From NCBI GenBank assembly GCA_947452315.1, contig CANGCX010000017.1:1-35517 (forward strand): a stretch of 35,517 nucleotides of DNA, read 5' to 3'. Every line of letters begins with the position of its first letter. Positions within the stretch are counted from its first letter, which is position 1. This document shows positions 16,005-25,715 of this stretch, one piece after another. The position numbers and the translations under genes were made by a program. The DNA comes from Opitutia bacterium (GTDB taxonomy: Bacteria > Verrucomicrobiota > Verrucomicrobiia > Opitutales > Opitutaceae). The notes beneath the pieces were generated by a model that was not told where the DNA came from, ran no database searches, and saw only the letters and a program-made list of their open reading frames with translations.

Positions 16005-16919
16005 TTATAATAATTCTTTGAATTGATTGAACCACGCGGTGAAAAAATCGCGCAAAAACAGAAAATAAATTGCGCCGGCAATCGCGAGCATCGGGCCAAA
16101 CGGCACCTGCGCGCCTAGACCAATCACGGTAGGCTCACCCTCGGCAGTTTCGGCTTTCAGGGCAGCTGGAGCGGCCGAGCTGCCAGCGGTTTTTTGCCAG
16201 AGCCACGCGATTGCTACCCAGATTGTACCGATGACGGCGCCGCCAAAAACGGCGATGACCGCACCTTGCCAGCCGGTGAACGCACCGATAGCGCCGACGA
16301 ATTTTACGTCACCAAACCCCATGGCTTCTTTTTTGAAAATGATCTCAGCCAGTAGCGCGATCCAGAGCACCAGACCTGAGCCAATGAGCAGGCCTTGGAT
16401 CGAAAGGGTGGCAGCACGGATGCTCGCGAGCAGGAAAAAATCACTGTGTTGACCGTGGAGCGCGGGCACGAAGATTGAGAGGATTACCCCGCCTGTCCCA
16501 AGCCCGAGCGTAAAGGTGTCGGGTATAATCATGTGATCGAGATCGATGAATGTCGCGCATACTAAGCAGCTCAAAAACCCCCAGCCCACGATTGCGACCG
16601 CGGGCGTAAAGTGTAACCAGCAGGCGAGGAAAAGGCCCGCAGTGAGCAATTCGACAAAAGGATATCGAAAAGAAAACGGGGCGCCGCAGCACCGGGCACG
16701 TCCACGCAAGATAAACCACGAAACTACCGGGATGTTGTTGTACCAGGCGATGGGTTTTCCGCAGCTGCAGTGCGAGCCGGGCGCAACGACGGATTTCTCT
16801 GCGGGCACGCGGTAAATAACGACGTTCAGAAAGCTGCCAACCATCGCACCAAGCAGCGCGGCAGCGGTGGGTAACACCCCAGGATAGGCGGCAACGATTT
16901 TGACGGTGGTGGAAAACAT
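16005..16919 (-). CDS. pilD: prepilin peptidase / leader peptidase (A24 family)
   Basis: This 304-residue polytopic membrane protein is a type IV prepilin peptidase. The N-terminal block GSFLNVVIYRVP (28-39), the cytoplasmic methylase loop with Cys residues (51, 53, 77, 78), NNIPVVSW at 61-68, and the aspartyl protease motifs FIDLDHMIIPD (124-134) and GFGDVKF are all present. It cleaves and N-methylates type IV pilins or type II secretion pseudopilins. The usual CxxC...CxxC zinc pattern is altered to CxC...CC. A weak GAGG lies eight bases before the ATG at 16919. It is the last gene of a leftward run after aroE; no pilin or secretion genes are nearby. Confidence 0.93.
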   Translation of the reverse strand: MFSTTVKIVAAYPGVLPTAAALLGAMVGSFLNVVIYRVPAEKSVVAPGSHCSCGKPIAWYNNIPVVSWFILRGRARCCGAPFSFRYPFVELLTAGLFLACWLHFTPAVAIVGWGFLSCLVCATFIDLDHMIIPDTFTLGLGTGGVILSIFVPALHGQHSDFFLLASIRAATLSIQGLLIGSGLVLWIALLAEIIFKKEAMGFGDVKFVGAIGAFTGWQGAVIAVFGGAVIGTIWVAIAWLWQKTAGSSAAPAALKAETAEGEPTVIGLGAQVPFGPMLAIAGAIYFLFLRDFFTAWFNQFKELL

Positions 16920-16961
16920 GGAAAAAACCTCGGGGCGAAGCGATGTGGGGGCAAGCAGCCG

Positions 16962-17888
16962 CTAGTGCTTGAGGGCGTCGCGCGCGGCCGTGGCCATGAT
17001 CGGCGCGGTCGTGGCTGCGGGCACGTCGGTCCAGATTTCGAGGGCTTTGGCGCCTTGGTGGATAAGCATCGCTAGACCGTTCGCGCTGGGCAGACCCAAC
17101 TTTGTGGCGCGGGCCAGCAGCGGCGTCTGCGGCGGATTGTAGATCATGTCGAATACGGCGGCGACTTTGGGCAACGTCGTGAGATCAACCGGCAAAGCGT
17201 CGGTGGCGCGAAGTCCTGCGCTGGTGGCGTTAATCACAAGTGTGCCTGAGGGCAAATCGACGGGCGGAGCGCCGGGCGTGAATCCGCGCAGAGTACTGCC
17301 CGTGGCGAGCGGTGCGAGATCGCTGAGGATCGCATCGAGATTGGCGGCTGTGCGATTGGCGATCCAGAGGGAGGCGCAGCGGCGCTGGAGACACTCGACG
17401 GCGGCCCCGCGCGCGGCGCCCCCGGCCCCGACGAGAATCACGTGGGTGCCAGCCAGATCGAGGCCGAGGTTTTCACGGATGGCGGCGGCCAGGCCGTAGC
17501 CATCCGTGTTGTGGCCGCGCCAGCCTGACGGCGTGAGCACTAGGGTATTTACGGCGCCGATCGGACGGGCGGCGGGGTCGATGGCCGCGATGCGATCGAA
17601 GGCAATGATCTTGTGCGGGACGGTAAGGTTGAGCCCGTGAAATTTTTTTTCGCGGAATAGCTCGAGCGCGCGCGGGAGATCATCGGGATGAATCTCAAAA
17701 CGAAAGTAACGCCAGTCGGCCAAGCGTGGCCTTTTGGCTGTGAGAGCCGCGAGGGCGGCGTTGTGCATCGCCGGGCTGATCGAGTGCTTGATCGGGTGCC
17801 CCAGGACGGCGAGCGCCGTGCCGGGGTAGGACCACGTGGCGAGATCGGCAAGTGTGAGGACGGCGGAACTGTCGGGATTTGCGTTCAG
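16962..17888 (-). CDS. aroE: shikimate dehydrogenase with apparent non-AUG (CTG) start
   Basis: Shikimate dehydrogenase reduces 3-dehydroshikimate with NADPH. The first in-frame ATG (17768) would remove the substrate site, because the upstream frame encodes AVLGHPIKHSISPAMHN, with the Ser36-x-Ser38 that binds shikimate. Downstream, LNLTVPHK carries the catalytic Lys (about 93), NTDGYG the Asp ligand, and ILVGAGGAARGA the NADP loop. Between the in-frame TAA at 17937-17939 and 17768 there is no ATG, GTG or TTG. CTG at 17888 or 17894 is the best candidate; 17888 gives 308 residues. A start error or a missing base upstream is the alternative. It lies between the SirB1-type gene and pilD on the same strand. 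Confidence 0.88.
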   Translation of the reverse strand: MNANPDSSAVLTLADLATWSYPGTALAVLGHPIKHSISPAMHNAALAALTAKRPRLADWRYFRFEIHPDDLPRALELFREKKFHGLNLTVPHKIIAFDRIAAIDPAARPIGAVNTLVLTPSGWRGHNTDGYGLAAAIRENLGLDLAGTHVILVGAGGAARGAAVECLQRRCASLWIANRTAANLDAILSDLAPLATGSTLRGFTPGAPPVDLPSGTLVINATSAGLRATDALPVDLTTLPKVAAVFDMIYNPPQTPLLARATKLGLPSANGLAMLIHQGAKALEIWTDVPAATTAPIMATAARDALKH

Positions 17889-17972
17889 AAGCAGTAAGTC
17901 AGGCGACGAAGGAGGCGGCGGGCAAAAACGAAATCGTTAGACTCAAACGAGCAGCTAAGCGGGTGCGGGGCA

Positions 17973-18839
17973 TCAAGCGGATTCGCGCTCGTGCGTCTGC
18001 TCAAATTCGGTGACAAAGCGGGTAAAGAGTTTTGCCCGCTCGGGTTCTTGGGCGAGCGTGTAGTGGTTTACTAGATTGCGGCAGCTGCGACAGAGGACCT
18101 CGCGCACGGAGGTGGGCATCAGATCAGTAGGCTTCGGTTCGAGATGATGGCTGCGCAGAAACGTGGTGATTTCTTCGACGTCGCGGAACAGGCCGCGGTC
18201 AAAGGGATCGACGAAAAATGGCTCTTCGTCGTCGTAGCAGCCGACGATGAAGTGGCCTGGCAGTCCGATGGGCTCGAGCGGCAGGTTGAGACGTTGGGCG
18301 ACCAGCAGGTAGACGAGGCTAAGCGAGAGCGGGATGCCTTGGCGGCGGGTAAGGACTTCGTCGATGAAGCTGTTGCGTGGGTCGGTGTAGTGCTCGACGT
18401 TGCCGCGGAAACCCCATTCGTGAAATAGCACGCGGTTCATGATGCGGCATTTCTCGCGCGTGGTCGCGGGCTCGGCGATGAGCTCGGTGCAACGCGCGGC
18501 TATGGTGTCGAGTTGTTCACAGCAAGCGCCGACGTCGAGTTGCGGGTTGACGGTGCGAGCGAGTAACAGCGCACCCGTCTCGAGTTCGTAATGGAGCGAT
18601 CGAATGAAGCTCAGAAATTCGCCGACGGGGTCTGTGAGCTGAAGCTCTTCGATGAAGCTAGTCGCAGCGCGGGCGAGGGCGGGGTGGGCGCCGCGGGCGA
18701 TCTCGTGCAGAAACGGCGCCGCGTCTGCGCCTAGGGCAGTGAAGCGCGCGAGCAAGGCTCGGCGCACCGTTGGACTCGGGTCGTCGAGAAGGCTGAGGAG
18801 CGCAGATTTTTGGGCGGGACTCAGCGACGTGGTTTCCAC
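17973..18839 (-). CDS. SirB1-type transglutaminase-like protein with N-terminal HEAT-like helices
   Basis: This is a 288-residue protein. Residues 1-70 form HEAT-like helices (LLSLLDDPSPTVRRALLARF, then a second similar unit). The centre matches the SirB1/UPF0162 transglutaminase-like family: FRGNVEHYTDPRNSFIDEVLTRRQGIPLSLS and PIGLPGHFIVGCYD, followed by FVDPFDRG. The C-terminal helices (LCRSCRNLVNHYTLAQEPERAKLF) resemble the TPR tail of the family. In this group the biochemical role is unclear; a protease-like catalytic triad is not complete, since the usual Cys is not evident where GIPLSLS stands. The start is GTG at 18839; the frame is open further upstream but offers no ATG, GTG or TTG before the preceding stop. 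It follows the FAD protein by 51 bases. Confidence 0.85.
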   Translation of the reverse strand: METTSLSPAQKSALLSLLDDPSPTVRRALLARFTALGADAAPFLHEIARGAHPALARAATSFIEELQLTDPVGEFLSFIRSLHYELETGALLLARTVNPQLDVGACCEQLDTIAARCTELIAEPATTREKCRIMNRVLFHEWGFRGNVEHYTDPRNSFIDEVLTRRQGIPLSLSLVYLLVAQRLNLPLEPIGLPGHFIVGCYDDEEPFFVDPFDRGLFRDVEEITTFLRSHHLEPKPTDLMPTSVREVLCRSCRNLVNHYTLAQEPERAKLFTRFVTEFEQTHERESA

Positions 18840-18890
18840 CCGAAAAACCGAGACGCGTTTAGCCAGTGAGGCAATGCGGAAGCGTGGGCC

Positions 18891-20195
18891 TTACTTCTGC
18901 TCGGGCCAAGGGTCGCGCTCGAGCAGTTGGCTGGAGAGCCGGTGGGCGCTCAGCAGGCCATCTTCGTGGAAGCCATAACGTTGCCAGGCCCCGGCGAAGT
19001 ATGTCTCCGTGGTCCCGCGCGCAGCTTGGTTGAGCGCGGGTAACTCAGCTTGGGCTGCAGTGGCGGCCAGACTAAACAGAGGGTGTTCGTACGCGATGCG
19101 GCGCAGTACCCGCTTGGGATCGATGGCTTCGGGGCGGTTGATGGTGACGAAATAATTTTCGAGCTCGGAGACACCTTGGAGTTTGTTCATCCAGTAGTGC
19201 GTGGCGGTGGAGACAGCACCGGAGGCGTCACGTGCAATCTCATAGTTCCACGCTGACCAAGCCAGGCGCGTGCGGGGCATGACGGCGACATCGGTGTGCA
19301 GCGTGGCGGTATTGGCTTGGTAGTGGAACGATCCGAGAATGCGGCGCTCGGCGTCGGTGGGCGCGGCGAGGAGCCGGAGGGCTTGGTCGCCGTGGCAGGC
19401 GAGGATCACTTTATCAAATATCTCCTCGCTACCTGCGGCGGTCGTGACGGTAACGCCTGGCCTCTTGCGGGTAATAGTCGTGGCGGCGGCGTTCAGGCGG
19501 ATTCGCTCGGCGAACGGCGCGGTGAGCGGAGCTATATAGCTTTTGGAACCGTTTTCCACGGTCCACCACTGGTGCTGGGTGTCCAGACCGAGGAAACCGT
19601 GGTTGTGGAAAAAGCGGAGCAGGGCGGCAGCAGGGAAGCCGAGCATTTTCTCGGGTGGGGTGCTCCACACCGCTGAGCTCATAGGGACTAGATAGAGATC
19701 AAAAAAATCAGTGCCGTAGCCGCGACGTTTTACGTACTCGCCGAGCGTCTCGGTGGTGATCGGCGAGGCGGGATCGGCGAGGGCGACGACCGCTTCTTGG
19801 TTAAAGCGGTGGATCGCGGCGAGCATCCGGTAAAAACGAGGGCGCAAAAGATTGCGCCGTTGGGCGAAAAGATGGTTGAGCGAGGAACCGCAGAATTCCA
19901 AACCGCTGTCGGCGTGGCGGACGCTAAACGACATGTCGGTTTTCTTGGTCGCAACCCGCAGTTCGCGAAACAAACGCGTGAGCAGCGGATACGTGGCGTG
20001 GTTAAACACCATGAAGCCGGTGTCGATCGGTACCAAGCGGCCGGTTCCAGGTTCGGTGGCGTTGACGGTGTTGGTGTGGCCCCCAATATAGTTCGCCGCT
20101 TCGAACAGCGTCAGGTCGTAGTCGCGTTGCAAAAAATGGGCGCAGCCGAGGCCGGCTATACCGGTGCCGATGATGGCGAGGCGAGGTTGGGACAT
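18891..20195 (-). CDS. FAD-dependent amine-oxidase-like oxidoreductase
   Basis: This 434-residue protein has an N-terminal FAD Rossmann motif LAIIGTGIAGLGCAHFL (GxGxxG at 10-15), the acidic end of strand two in LTLFEAANYIGGHTNTV, and a C-terminal YFAGAWQRYGFHEDGLLSA that binds the flavin. This is the amine-oxidase/protoporphyrinogen-oxidase superfamily, and in particular the group that often sits beside DUF1365 and cyclopropane fatty-acid synthase genes, where a role in fatty-acyl modification is suspected. Here the neighbour across a terminator is an acyl desaturase, which supports a lipid role by context only. The start is ATG at 20195 with no Shine-Dalgarno. It is probably the first gene of the leftward run through pilD. 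Confidence 0.88.
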   Translation of the reverse strand: MSQPRLAIIGTGIAGLGCAHFLQRDYDLTLFEAANYIGGHTNTVNATEPGTGRLVPIDTGFMVFNHATYPLLTRLFRELRVATKKTDMSFSVRHADSGLEFCGSSLNHLFAQRRNLLRPRFYRMLAAIHRFNQEAVVALADPASPITTETLGEYVKRRGYGTDFFDLYLVPMSSAVWSTPPEKMLGFPAAALLRFFHNHGFLGLDTQHQWWTVENGSKSYIAPLTAPFAERIRLNAAATTITRKRPGVTVTTAAGSEEIFDKVILACHGDQALRLLAAPTDAERRILGSFHYQANTATLHTDVAVMPRTRLAWSAWNYEIARDASGAVSTATHYWMNKLQGVSELENYFVTINRPEAIDPKRVLRRIAYEHPLFSLAATAAQAELPALNQAARGTTETYFAGAWQRYGFHEDGLLSAHRLSSQLLERDPWPEQK

Positions 20196-20302
20196 AGTGT
20201 AAATAGCTGCGGGTTAATTAGTTCAATAACAAGTTGCAGGCGGCTAAGATCAATCGGGTAACCTGTTCTAATGTTACGATGCAGACCGGCAAACGGATGG
20301 GA

Positions 20303-20337
20303 AAATAAAAAAGCCCGAGGCGCAGAGCGCTTCGGGC
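20303..20337 (-). terminator. intrinsic terminator of the desaturase gene
   Basis: An 11-bp stem with one mismatch (GCCCGAGGCGC at 20313-20323 with GCGCTTCGGGC at 20327-20337, loop of three) is followed on the minus strand by TTTTTTATTTTCC. It ends the transcript 22 bases past the desaturase stop and separates it from the FAD oxidoreductase gene. Confidence 0.88.
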
Positions 20338-20358
20338 CGAGAGGGTATCTAGGCGGGT

Positions 20359-21570
20359 TTAAACCGAGGGCGCCTGCGGGCCAGCGGGCGGCGGGGTGTT
20401 GAGGCCGTGGGCTTCTTCACTAAGGTCTTTGCGGATCGCTGGGCCGTCCGCTTTTTTGGGCAGGTTAGCTGAGGAGGCGGTCGCCGTCGCTACGGCCATC
20501 GCGGTTGCGACAGGCACGACGCGGCGCAGGGTGGCGTAGTCGTGCGAACTCTGTGCGGAAGCAGCGCGGGCGGTCGCGGCGGCGGCCACAGACGCGTGGT
20601 GATCGGCGTGGATACCCTCGTCTAGGATCGATTGGGGTACAGGCTTGAGGCCCCAAATAAGGCCTGTCCATGAGAGCATTTTCAGCCCGTAGTAAGTCGG
20701 ATCGATTTCCCACCAATAGAAGCCGTTGCGCGTGCAGCTCTGAAAGCGGTGGTGGTTGTTGTGCCAGCCCTCGCCTAAGGTGATGAGGGTGAGAATGAAA
20801 CTGTTGCGAGAATCATCTTCGGTCTTGAAGCGGCGTTTACCCATGAGGTGCGCCATGGAATTGATGCACGCGGTTCCGTGAAAGAGAAACGTGGTGCTGA
20901 TAAAGAAGCCCCAAACGAGCATCTGCCCGCCCGTGGTCCCCAAGCCGGGCGCAAAGTGCTCTAGGGCTATTCCAGCACCGTAAAGCGAGAGCGCGAATAC
21001 GAGTGGTACGCACAGATCGAAGCGATTGAGCCACACCAACTCGGGGAACTTCGCCAAGTCTTTGATCTTAGTATAATCGGTGGGAAAATTCCGCCGTGAA
21101 GTGATCCAGCCGATGTGCGACCAAAGGAAACCGTGGACGTGCGGGGAGTGGGCATCCTCGGGGTCGTCGGAGTGCTGATGGTGATGGCGATGATGGTAAG
21201 CCCACCACAGTGAGCCGCGTTGGGTCGCCGTCGCCGCCCACAGCGCGAGGAAAAACTGCCCGCCGCGTGAGGTGCTGTAAGTCTTGTGCGAAAAATAGCG
21301 GTGATGGATGCCCGTAACGGCAAACATTCGAATGAAATAAAGCGCCACCGCTGTCCACACGGCGACCGGACTCCAACCCACCCAGATCACCGCGAAACAC
21401 GCTAGGTGTAACACCACGAAGGGCATCACCCGCACAAAATCGACTCGGTCGGGCTCGGCCCGCATCTTATCCGCCCCGTCTGGGCAGTAATCGGAATCAA
21501 TCCACTGCGTCAGGGCGGTGGTGGCGCGGCTCAAGAAGCCAGGGTGGGGGGCGGATGTGGACTCGGACAT
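20359..21570 (-). CDS. acyl-CoA/acyl-lipid desaturase (delta-9 type) with Ala-rich C-terminal tail
   Basis: This 403-residue integral membrane di-iron desaturase introduces a double bond into fatty acyl chains. The three His boxes are HRYFSH (90-95), HHRHHHQHS (126-134) and HNNHH (270-274). Hydrophobic segments at 50-85, 105-115, 190-205 and 218-232 anchor it. The start is set by a clear Shine-Dalgarno GGAGG eight bases before the ATG at 21570; a longer frame reaches 21654 but lacks this. The core ends near residue 315. The last 85 residues are an unusual Ala/Ser/Thr-rich, low-complexity extension ending in a Pro-rich segment, not typical of the family. It diverges from katG; both need oxygen or handle its by-products. 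Confidence 0.94.
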   Translation of the reverse strand: MSESTSAPHPGFLSRATTALTQWIDSDYCPDGADKMRAEPDRVDFVRVMPFVVLHLACFAVIWVGWSPVAVWTAVALYFIRMFAVTGIHHRYFSHKTYSTSRGGQFFLALWAATATQRGSLWWAYHHRHHHQHSDDPEDAHSPHVHGFLWSHIGWITSRRNFPTDYTKIKDLAKFPELVWLNRFDLCVPLVFALSLYGAGIALEHFAPGLGTTGGQMLVWGFFISTTFLFHGTACINSMAHLMGKRRFKTEDDSRNSFILTLITLGEGWHNNHHRFQSCTRNGFYWWEIDPTYYGLKMLSWTGLIWGLKPVPQSILDEGIHADHHASVAAAATARAASAQSSHDYATLRRVVPVATAMAVATATASSANLPKKADGPAIRKDLSEEAHGLNTPPPAGPQAPSV

Positions 21571-21578
21571 AAATATTT

Positions 21579-21583
21579 CCTCC
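21579..21583 (-). promoter_or_regulatory. Shine-Dalgarno site of the desaturase gene
   Basis: GGAGG on the minus strand, eight bases before ATG 21570. It is the only strong Shine-Dalgarno before a start codon that I found in the window, and it decides between two possible starts. Confidence 0.85.
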
Positions 21584-24081
<2,498 letters not shown>

Positions 24082-24093
24082 CCCATCTTATCC

Positions 24094-24139
24094 GGCGCGC
24101 CCCTGCGAAGTCTCGCGGCGGCGCGCCTTTTTTATTTTT
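24094..24139 (+). terminator. intrinsic terminator of katG
   Basis: The outer stem GGCGCGCC (24094-24101 with 24120-24127) encloses an inner GCGA/TCGC stem and is followed by TTTTTTATTTTT (24128-24139). It lies 12 bases past the katG stop. Confidence 0.9.
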
Positions 24140-24199
24140 CTACCCTCTATCTGTTTTTTGCCTTACCTTAAATTTTGACGGACTGCGAAACCGTAAAAA

Positions 24200-24259
24200 T
24201 GCACTAAAATCGTGCAATTTGGCTTAAAAACTCTGTTTTTGACCTAATTTTGGCCAAAA
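24200..24259. promoter_or_regulatory. three consecutive inverted repeats upstream of the EEP gene
   Basis: Within 60 bases there are TGCAC-7-GTGCA (24200-24216), AAAAAC-3-GTTTTT (24226-24240) and the perfect palindrome TTTTGGCCAAAA (24248-24259). They lie in an AT-rich stretch 44 to 100 bases before the EEP start and could be operator sites. Their function is inferred. Confidence 0.35.
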
Positions 24260-24302
24260 AGTGCCCAAAACCTCAGTTGGGTTGATCGGTTGCCGTTTAC
24301 TC

Positions 24303-25151
24303 ATGCCCCGAAAATTTCCAGTAACCTTGCTCCTGTTTGTGTTGGCTACCGCGGTGTCCGTCGCCGCAGAGATCAAGGTGGCGACACTCAACTGCTTTTT
24401 ACTCTTCGATCCTCGCATTGAGCACCGGGGCAAGCTGGATGAGCAGCAGAGGATGAGTCTCGCCCAGTACAACGAAAAACTCAGCAATCTGGCTTCCCTT
24501 ATTCGCGGTTACGATGTTGTCGGTCTTCAAGAGACTGGAGGTCGAGCTGAGGTGGACGCACTCGCTGCGAAAGCAGGAATGCAGGGGCTCTGGGTTAAAG
24601 GCAATGACACGGCGACCGGCGAAGAGGTCGGCCTGTTGTACAAATTGCCGGGTTGGAGGGTGACCTCGGCTTCCCGAACGCCTGAGCTTGATCGCATCTT
24701 AAGTAAGCACCTCTTGGTCGAAATGCAGAACAGCGATCACCGTGCCCTGTTTCTTGTGATCCATTTGATCCGTCCCATCGATAACCAGTTGGCTAAGCAC
24801 CATCAGCAGCTTGAAGCCATTAAGACCTGGATGCGTTATCAACATGCGACCCATCCCGGTTGGTTGATCGTGGTACTCGGCGATACGAACAGTACCCTTG
24901 TGGAGCGGGGTTCATCGCTATTTGGCTTCGGGGTCGAGGCCGGCGAATCCATTGATTTTCAGCCCACGCATCTCAATCGGAGCGCCTACGACCGAATGGT
25001 GCTCCTTGGCCCGGGAACGTGGCATAATGTTGAAATAAAGGCACCGCCATACGATAATCGACCGCCTGCTGCGTTGAAGCGGGTCTGGACGGATCACTTC
25101 CGGTTGGGCGGGGAGATCATTTTAAACCCCTCATTCAGGCGTGAGCATTAA
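24303..25151 (+). CDS. secreted endonuclease/exonuclease/phosphatase (EEP) family protein
   Basis: This is a 282-residue exported protein. Starting at ATG 24303 gives a Sec signal peptide (PVTLLLFVLATAVSVAAE); the frame extends to a GTG at 24261 that would bury it. EEP-fold motifs follow in order: ATLNCF with Asn30, GLQETGG (metal-binding Glu), VIHLIRP (conserved His region), LGDTNS (Asp and Asn of the active site) and WTDHF near the C-terminus (Asp-His pair). Members are DNases, phosphodiesterases or sphingomyelinase-like enzymes; an extracellular nuclease or phosphodiesterase is likely here but the substrate is not shown. It stands alone after katG and before a gene-free stretch. The catalytic set seems complete. 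Confidence 0.87.
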   Translation: MPRKFPVTLLLFVLATAVSVAAEIKVATLNCFLLFDPRIEHRGKLDEQQRMSLAQYNEKLSNLASLIRGYDVVGLQETGGRAEVDALAAKAGMQGLWVKGNDTATGEEVGLLYKLPGWRVTSASRTPELDRILSKHLLVEMQNSDHRALFLVIHLIRPIDNQLAKHHQQLEAIKTWMRYQHATHPGWLIVVLGDTNSTLVERGSSLFGFGVEAGESIDFQPTHLNRSAYDRMVLLGPGTWHNVEIKAPPYDNRPPAALKRVWTDHFRLGGEIILNPSFRREH

Positions 25152-25715
25152 ATATTTTAGCTCAGTCTTTCATCTGCTTTCAGCCCCAAATGGGAGATTT
25201 TTAGGCCCAAGTTGTTGCGATTAGAAACGCACATTCGGACGCTGAATGCCATCGCTCTCAGGCCTTTGGCGGAGAGCTTACGCAGGGTGCTCCCAGGGTA
25301 TGTTTACAAAACTCGCTTTGCTCGTTCTGTGAACGGTAGACACTTTACTCCTTAATCTTCTACGTAACAAAATCCGTTTATTGATTTTGGCGGCATTTTC
25401 CGAGGTTTCCGAACATGGTTCGCCAGATAGTTGCCGACTCTTCAATCCAGCGTTAGTAACACTTTAACTCATTTAATCGGTTACCAAACGCATGCACGTC
25501 ACCGTGCTCGTCTCACGAATCCAAAAGATCAAAAAAGATTAATACGATTCCCTTATAGGCATCGGTCGTTCCAAGCGCAGAACGTTGATGAAAATGCCCG
25601 GAAATTAGACCGGGAAACTGGTCCTGAAACCGCTTAGCAAAATGGATCAACGGTATCGTGGATCAGATCGATCAAGCGCGAGGGCCGGTTATGGCAGCTG
25701 GGAGTTTCTTGCTGC
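25152..25715. other. 564-base stretch without a recognisable gene
   Basis: It has lower GC than its surroundings. The longest frame (25431-25637) starts at a non-ATG codon and looks random, so I do not call it. An imperfect inverted repeat occurs at 25302-25334 (GTTTACAAAAC ... GTTCTGTGAAC). No tRNA, terminator with a T run, or recognisable gene remnant was found. Both flanking genes end here (convergent), so it is probably a 3' spacer or a decayed region. Confidence 0.5.

Noticed and set aside
25431-25637. 68-residue frame in the gene-free stretch
   Set aside because: Non-ATG start, random-looking basic composition and no ribosome site or promoter.
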